Positions 6,047-6,988 of a DNA stretch of 6,988 nt are shown here, piece by piece; positions within the stretch are counted from its first letter, which is position 1; every line of letters starts with the position of its first letter. A program made the position numbers and the translations under genes. This stretch comes from Bacteroidota bacterium. Its GTDB lineage: Bacteria; Bacteroidota; Ignavibacteria; Ignavibacteriales; Melioribacteraceae. The stretch lies in contig JAKAMS010000133.1 in assembly GCA_021812745.1 (NCBI GenBank), forward strand, positions 1 to 6,988. The letters are read 5' to 3'. The notes beneath the pieces are model-generated. The model had not been told where the DNA came from and ran no database searches. It was given only the letters and a program-made list of their open reading frames with translations.

Positions 6047-6245
6047 TTGGAAAGAAGTGTAAAAATTAATCCATAATTATTTGGAAAGGGTCTTTTTTGT
6101 ATTATGAGGTAGAGGAAATGGTATCAAAGAATAAATTATCTATTATATTTTCTTCGTTACAAAGACCTCCCCAATATCCTTTCTATGTACGGAATTTATT
6201 CATATACATAAACAAAAATTAATAAATCTATTAAGGCAAACTTTA

Positions 6246-6988
6246 ATGAGAAAGGACACTAGACCTATAATAATAAAAAAATGGCATGTCATTGCCTTAT
6301 CTACGGCATTAAGCATCCTAATCATAATTGGTGCATATTTTTATTTTTCCTATGAAGAACAGACTATCCATTCAGAAAAACATAACGAGTTAAAAGCAAT
6401 TGCCGAACTTAAAATTTCTCAAATTTCCAGCTGGAATAAGGAAATATTATCCGATGCAAAGATGTTTTCACAAAGTTCTTTCTTTGCAAATGGTTTGGAA
6501 AACTGGCTTGGGTCTAAATCAAATCTTTCTGTCAAATCTGAAATATTGAAAAGATTAGATCTGATTAATTCGGACTCTCTTTACAGCGATGTATTAATTA
6601 CCGATGCCAAAGGAAAATTGTTTTTATCGTTAAATTCCACAGTCCAACAAATAGATACAGCCACAGAAAAATTTATTTTAAAAGCCATAGCAAAGAAAAA
6701 AATACTCGGTACAGATTTATACATGTGCCAACCGCACAATCAAATTCATCTCGATTACATTGCACCGGTTACCGACAAGAATAATGTTGTAATTGCCACA
6801 TTAATCTTACGAGTTAATCCAGATAGTTATTTGTATCCGTTAATTAATGAATGGCCTGCTACAAGCAAAACTTCAGAAACTATGATTGTAAGAAAAGACG
6901 GAGACGACGTTCTCTATTTAAATCAACTTTCACATCAGAAAAACACTGCTCTGAAATTACGCATCCCATTAACAAGAAAGGAAGTTCC
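6246..6988 (+). CDS. Membrane sensor with Cache-type domain, probably PAS/histidine kinase (partial, C-terminus off window)
   Basis: The frame is open from the ATG at 6246 to the right edge (247 codons). A basic N-terminus (MRKDTRPIIIKKW) is followed by one transmembrane helix at about residues 14-34, so the next part is extracytoplasmic. Residues from about 36 onward contain LKISQISSWNKEILSDA, then DVLITDAKGKLFLS, DYIAPVTDKNNVVIATLILRV (from about 170) and, near 216-247, a RKDGDDVLYLNQL...LKLRIPLTRKEV stretch. These segments are typical of dCache-like sensing domains in PAS-domain S-box sensor histidine kinases. The second transmembrane helix and the signalling domains lie beyond the window, so a diguanylate cyclase or other output is possible. 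The ligand is unknown. It is divergent from the tRNA unit. Confidence 0.75.
   Translation, partial: MRKDTRPIIIKKWHVIALSTALSILIIIGAYFYFSYEEQTIHSEKHNELKAIAELKISQISSWNKEILSDAKMFSQSSFFANGLENWLGSKSNLSVKSEILKRLDLINSDSLYSDVLITDAKGKLFLSLNSTVQQIDTATEKFILKAIAKKKILGTDLYMCQPHNQIHLDYIAPVTDKNNVVIATLILRVNPDSYLYPLINEWPATSKTSETMIVRKDGDDVLYLNQLSHQKNTALKLRIPLTRKEV

Larger units (their letters stand above)
5798..6245. other. Non-coding intergenic region between divergent units
   Basis: This AT-rich stretch separates the minus-strand tRNA unit from the plus-strand sensor gene. I find no plausible coding sequence or RNA gene. It must hold the sensor promoter, but I cannot choose a convincing one; only a weak AAGG ribosome site about 11 bases before the ATG at 6246 is visible. 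Two inverted repeats are listed separately. Confidence 0.6.

Noticed and set aside
6089..6167. GGTCTTT and AAAGACC inverted pair
   Set aside because: Only 7 bp, about 65 bases apart, and not at a gene end; likely chance.

Overview
The window is AT-rich DNA that most likely comes from the Bacteroidota/Chlorobi group, with Ignavibacteria-like lineages as my best guess. Three things point there: a type IX secretion protease of the PorU type, several promoters of the Bacteroidota form TTTG-N19-TAnnTTTG, and a Cache-type sensor protein with relatives in environmental Bacteroidota. The taxonomy is inferred from gene content and promoter style; no marker gene is present.

Layout. Bases 1-3421 (minus strand) hold the first 1,140 codons of a PorU-like C25 (gingipain-family) peptidase whose C-terminus lies outside the window; a promoter sits about 110 bases upstream. 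An intrinsic terminator at 3693-3735 ends the next minus-strand operon. That operon runs, in order of transcription, from a thioredoxin-like [2Fe-2S] ferredoxin (5264-4935) to endonuclease III nth (4942-4286) and an HD-domain hydrolase (4289-3720). All three genes overlap by a few bases, so they are probably translationally coupled.

The most interesting part is 5321-5797 (minus strand). A tRNA-Glu(CTC) gene with a Bacteroidota-type promoter is followed by a 79-residue solo GIY-YIG nuclease. Six bases after the nuclease's stop codon region comes a second, displaced copy of the 3' half of the same tRNA, and then an intrinsic terminator. The displaced copy matches the tRNA over 38 bases (18 + 20) but carries a 22-base insertion of two tandem mini-hairpins in the T-loop. 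This looks like a very small tRNA-targeting element of about 0.3 kb: a nuclease gene that brought in a replacement tRNA 3' end and pushed the original end, with its terminator, downstream.

Bases 5798-6245 contain no convincing gene, only two small inverted repeats. From 6246 to the right edge (plus strand) lies the N-terminal part of a membrane sensor, probably a PAS/histidine-kinase protein: one transmembrane helix followed by an extracytoplasmic Cache-type domain. It is cut off by the window.
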